Assembly: GCA_013215865.1 (NCBI GenBank)
Contig: JABSQL010000269.1
Coordinates: 1-5,925 of the forward strand
Direction of reading: 5' to 3'
Source: Candidatus Margulisiibacteriota bacterium
GTDB lineage: Bacteria > Margulisbacteria > Marinamargulisbacteria > DT-59
DNA length: 5,925 bases
A program made the position numbers and the translations under genes. Below are positions 5,109 through 5,925 of the stretch, in pieces. The first letter of the stretch is position 1; each line of letters starts with the position of its first letter. Under the pieces are notes generated by a model. The model was given only the letters and a program-made list of their open reading frames with translations, made no database searches and was not told the origin of the DNA.

Positions 5109-5198
5109 TCAACAAAGGATATACACTGCATGCATTATGATCTCTGCTGGATATTTGTATCCTTTGAATCGCTTTTTATGTTTTCGATTGATCTTCAT
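5109..5198 (-). pseudogene. IS6-family transposase, N-terminal fragment
   Basis: From the ATG complement at 5196-5198 the frame reads MKINRKHKKRFKGYKYPAEI and then IMHAVYILC before a TGA at 5109-5111. The F-x-G-Y-x-[YF]-P-x-E-I-I pattern followed by A-V-x-x-x-x is the characteristic opening of IS6-family transposases, which normally continue into RFxLSYRDVEE. Here the continuation is lost and the frame is broken after 29 residues. The DDE catalytic core is absent, so it is non-functional. Confidence 0.75.
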
Positions 5199-5265
5199 TT
5201 TTACTGATTCCCCCACTGTCTTTTCCTGTATCTTACCAATTTATGCCTACCCGTGCGACAGAACC
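5109..5265 (-). mobile_element. IS6-family insertion-sequence remnant
   Basis: Read on the minus strand from 5265, the sequence begins GGTTCTGTCGCACGGGTAGG, which resembles the GG..CTGTTGCAAA terminal repeats of IS6-family elements. About 65 bases further a transposase start follows. Only this one end and the first codons survive; the remaining several hundred bases and the other terminal repeat are missing. The breakpoint is near 5109 or slightly further left: 5084-5108 in another frame reads VEEVIKML, which resembles a downstream part of IS6 transposases. The remnant fills most of the gap between the second MORN gene and the flavoprotein gene. Confidence 0.75.
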
Positions 5266-5334
5266 TTAGTTTAGCTTGTACACCGCTCTTCATCTTTGTT
5301 TTATTGATTAATGTATTTCTTATATACTATTTGA

Positions 5335-5925
5335 ATGAACCCTTCTAACTCTGTGATTGTCGTGGTCGGTGGTGGTGCAGCCGGTTTTTTTTCAGCGATC
5401 CATAACCAGAACAACAACCCCAATAGTCAGGTCATCTTAATCGAGAAAACGGCAGAGGTTCTTGCTAAAGTCAAAATCTCAGGTGGGGGACGGTGTAACG
5501 TCACGAACGCTTTTTTCGACCCAACTCTACTGTGTGAGAATTACCCCCGAGGGGGCAAAGAATTATGTGGGCCGTTCCATCAATTTCAGCCCAAAGATAC
5601 CATAGCCTGGTTCGAATCCCACGGGGTCCCTCTTAAAATCGAGGCAGATAATCGCGTCTTTCCTAAATCAGACTCTTCTCAAAGTATCATTGATTGCTTG
5701 CTCGAGACGGCAACAGCATTAGGCGTAAAAGTTTGGACAGAATGTGGGGTTAAATCCATTCGAAAAGTAGGCACAGAATTTTGCCTGAGATTATCAAACG
5801 CACAAGACCAATGGTGCCAAAAACTTATCTTGGCAACCGGTAGCAGTCGGTCAGGATATGAATTAGCAAAAGAATTGGGCCATACGATCGAAAGACCCAT
5901 CCCATCCTTATTCACGGTAAAAATA
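5335..5925 (+). CDS. HI0933/YhiN-type FAD flavoprotein, 3' end outside window
   Basis: The first 197 residues of an NAD(P)/FAD-dependent oxidoreductase are present; the family is usually near 400. The N-terminus has a Rossmann FAD-binding motif VVVGGGAAG (9-17) and an acidic strand end at VILIEK (33-38). The hallmark GGGRCNVTN of the HI0933-like family is at 50-58. RVFPKS (107-112) and LILATGS (164-170) follow, again as in that family. Members are poorly characterised flavoproteins; some databases label them aminoacetone oxidase-like. ATG 5335 is the first start before the Rossmann strand. No clear Shine-Dalgarno sequence precedes it, and TATACT (5323-5328) is so close that a leaderless transcript is possible. 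The frame is open to the last base. Its codons use more C and G at third positions than the MORN genes, as expected of an older chromosomal gene. Confidence 0.9.
   Translation, partial: MNPSNSVIVVVGGGAAGFFSAIHNQNNNPNSQVILIEKTAEVLAKVKISGGGRCNVTNAFFDPTLLCENYPRGGKELCGPFHQFQPKDTIAWFESHGVPLKIEADNRVFPKSDSSQSIIDCLLETATALGVKVWTECGVKSIRKVGTEFCLRLSNAQDQWCQKLILATGSSRSGYELAKELGHTIERPIPSLFTVKI

Noticed and set aside
5679..5915. A 78-codon minus-strand open frame near the right edge
   Set aside because: It is antisense to the flavoprotein gene, which carries clear FAD-family motifs.

Overview
The window is an insertion-sequence-scarred accessory stretch of an AT-rich bacterial genome, apparently Gram-negative. 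Parts of three different insertion sequences (four copies or remnants), two MORN-repeat proteins, short Shine-Dalgarno-led operons and many A/T-ending codons suggest a host-associated or intracellular proteobacterium (Holosporales, Rickettsiales or Legionellales type). The lineage is an inference from style; there is no rRNA or tRNA here to anchor it.

Layout, left to right. Positions 1-140 hold the start of a minus-strand helix-turn-helix transposase that runs off the window. A perfect 38-bp palindrome follows at 190-227. A plus-strand gene (433-1467) encodes a 344-residue protein with an unrecognised basic N-terminal half and eight to nine 23-residue MORN repeats. An IS1-family element (about 1468-2226, minus strand) begins at the stop codon of that gene; its transposase is split by a -1 frameshift at an A7 run. 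Next come three co-directional plus-strand genes: an NfsB-type nitroreductase (2281-2937), a PssA-like CDP-alcohol phosphatidyltransferase (2997-3656) and a TagD-like cytidylyltransferase (3672-4190). A truncated second copy of the same IS1 element (about 4200-4292), in inverted orientation, lies just beyond them. A second, more diverged MORN-type gene (start TTG 4364, end 5083) follows, then a remnant of an IS6-family element on the minus strand (about 5109-5265). The window ends inside a HI0933/YhiN-type flavoprotein gene (5335 onward), whose codons look visibly richer in G and C than those of the MORN genes.

How the genes may work together. The phosphatidyltransferase and cytidylyltransferase are spaced like an operon. 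Together they form the core of a headgroup pathway: activate a phosphorylated alcohol with CTP, then pass it to or from a CDP-activated partner in the membrane. The substrate cannot be read from sequence. The nitroreductase may only be a transcriptional neighbour. The three-gene block is bracketed by IS1 ends and then by the two MORN genes, so the present order probably results from IS-driven rearrangement. I found no CRISPR array, tRNA, rRNA or recognisable riboswitch.
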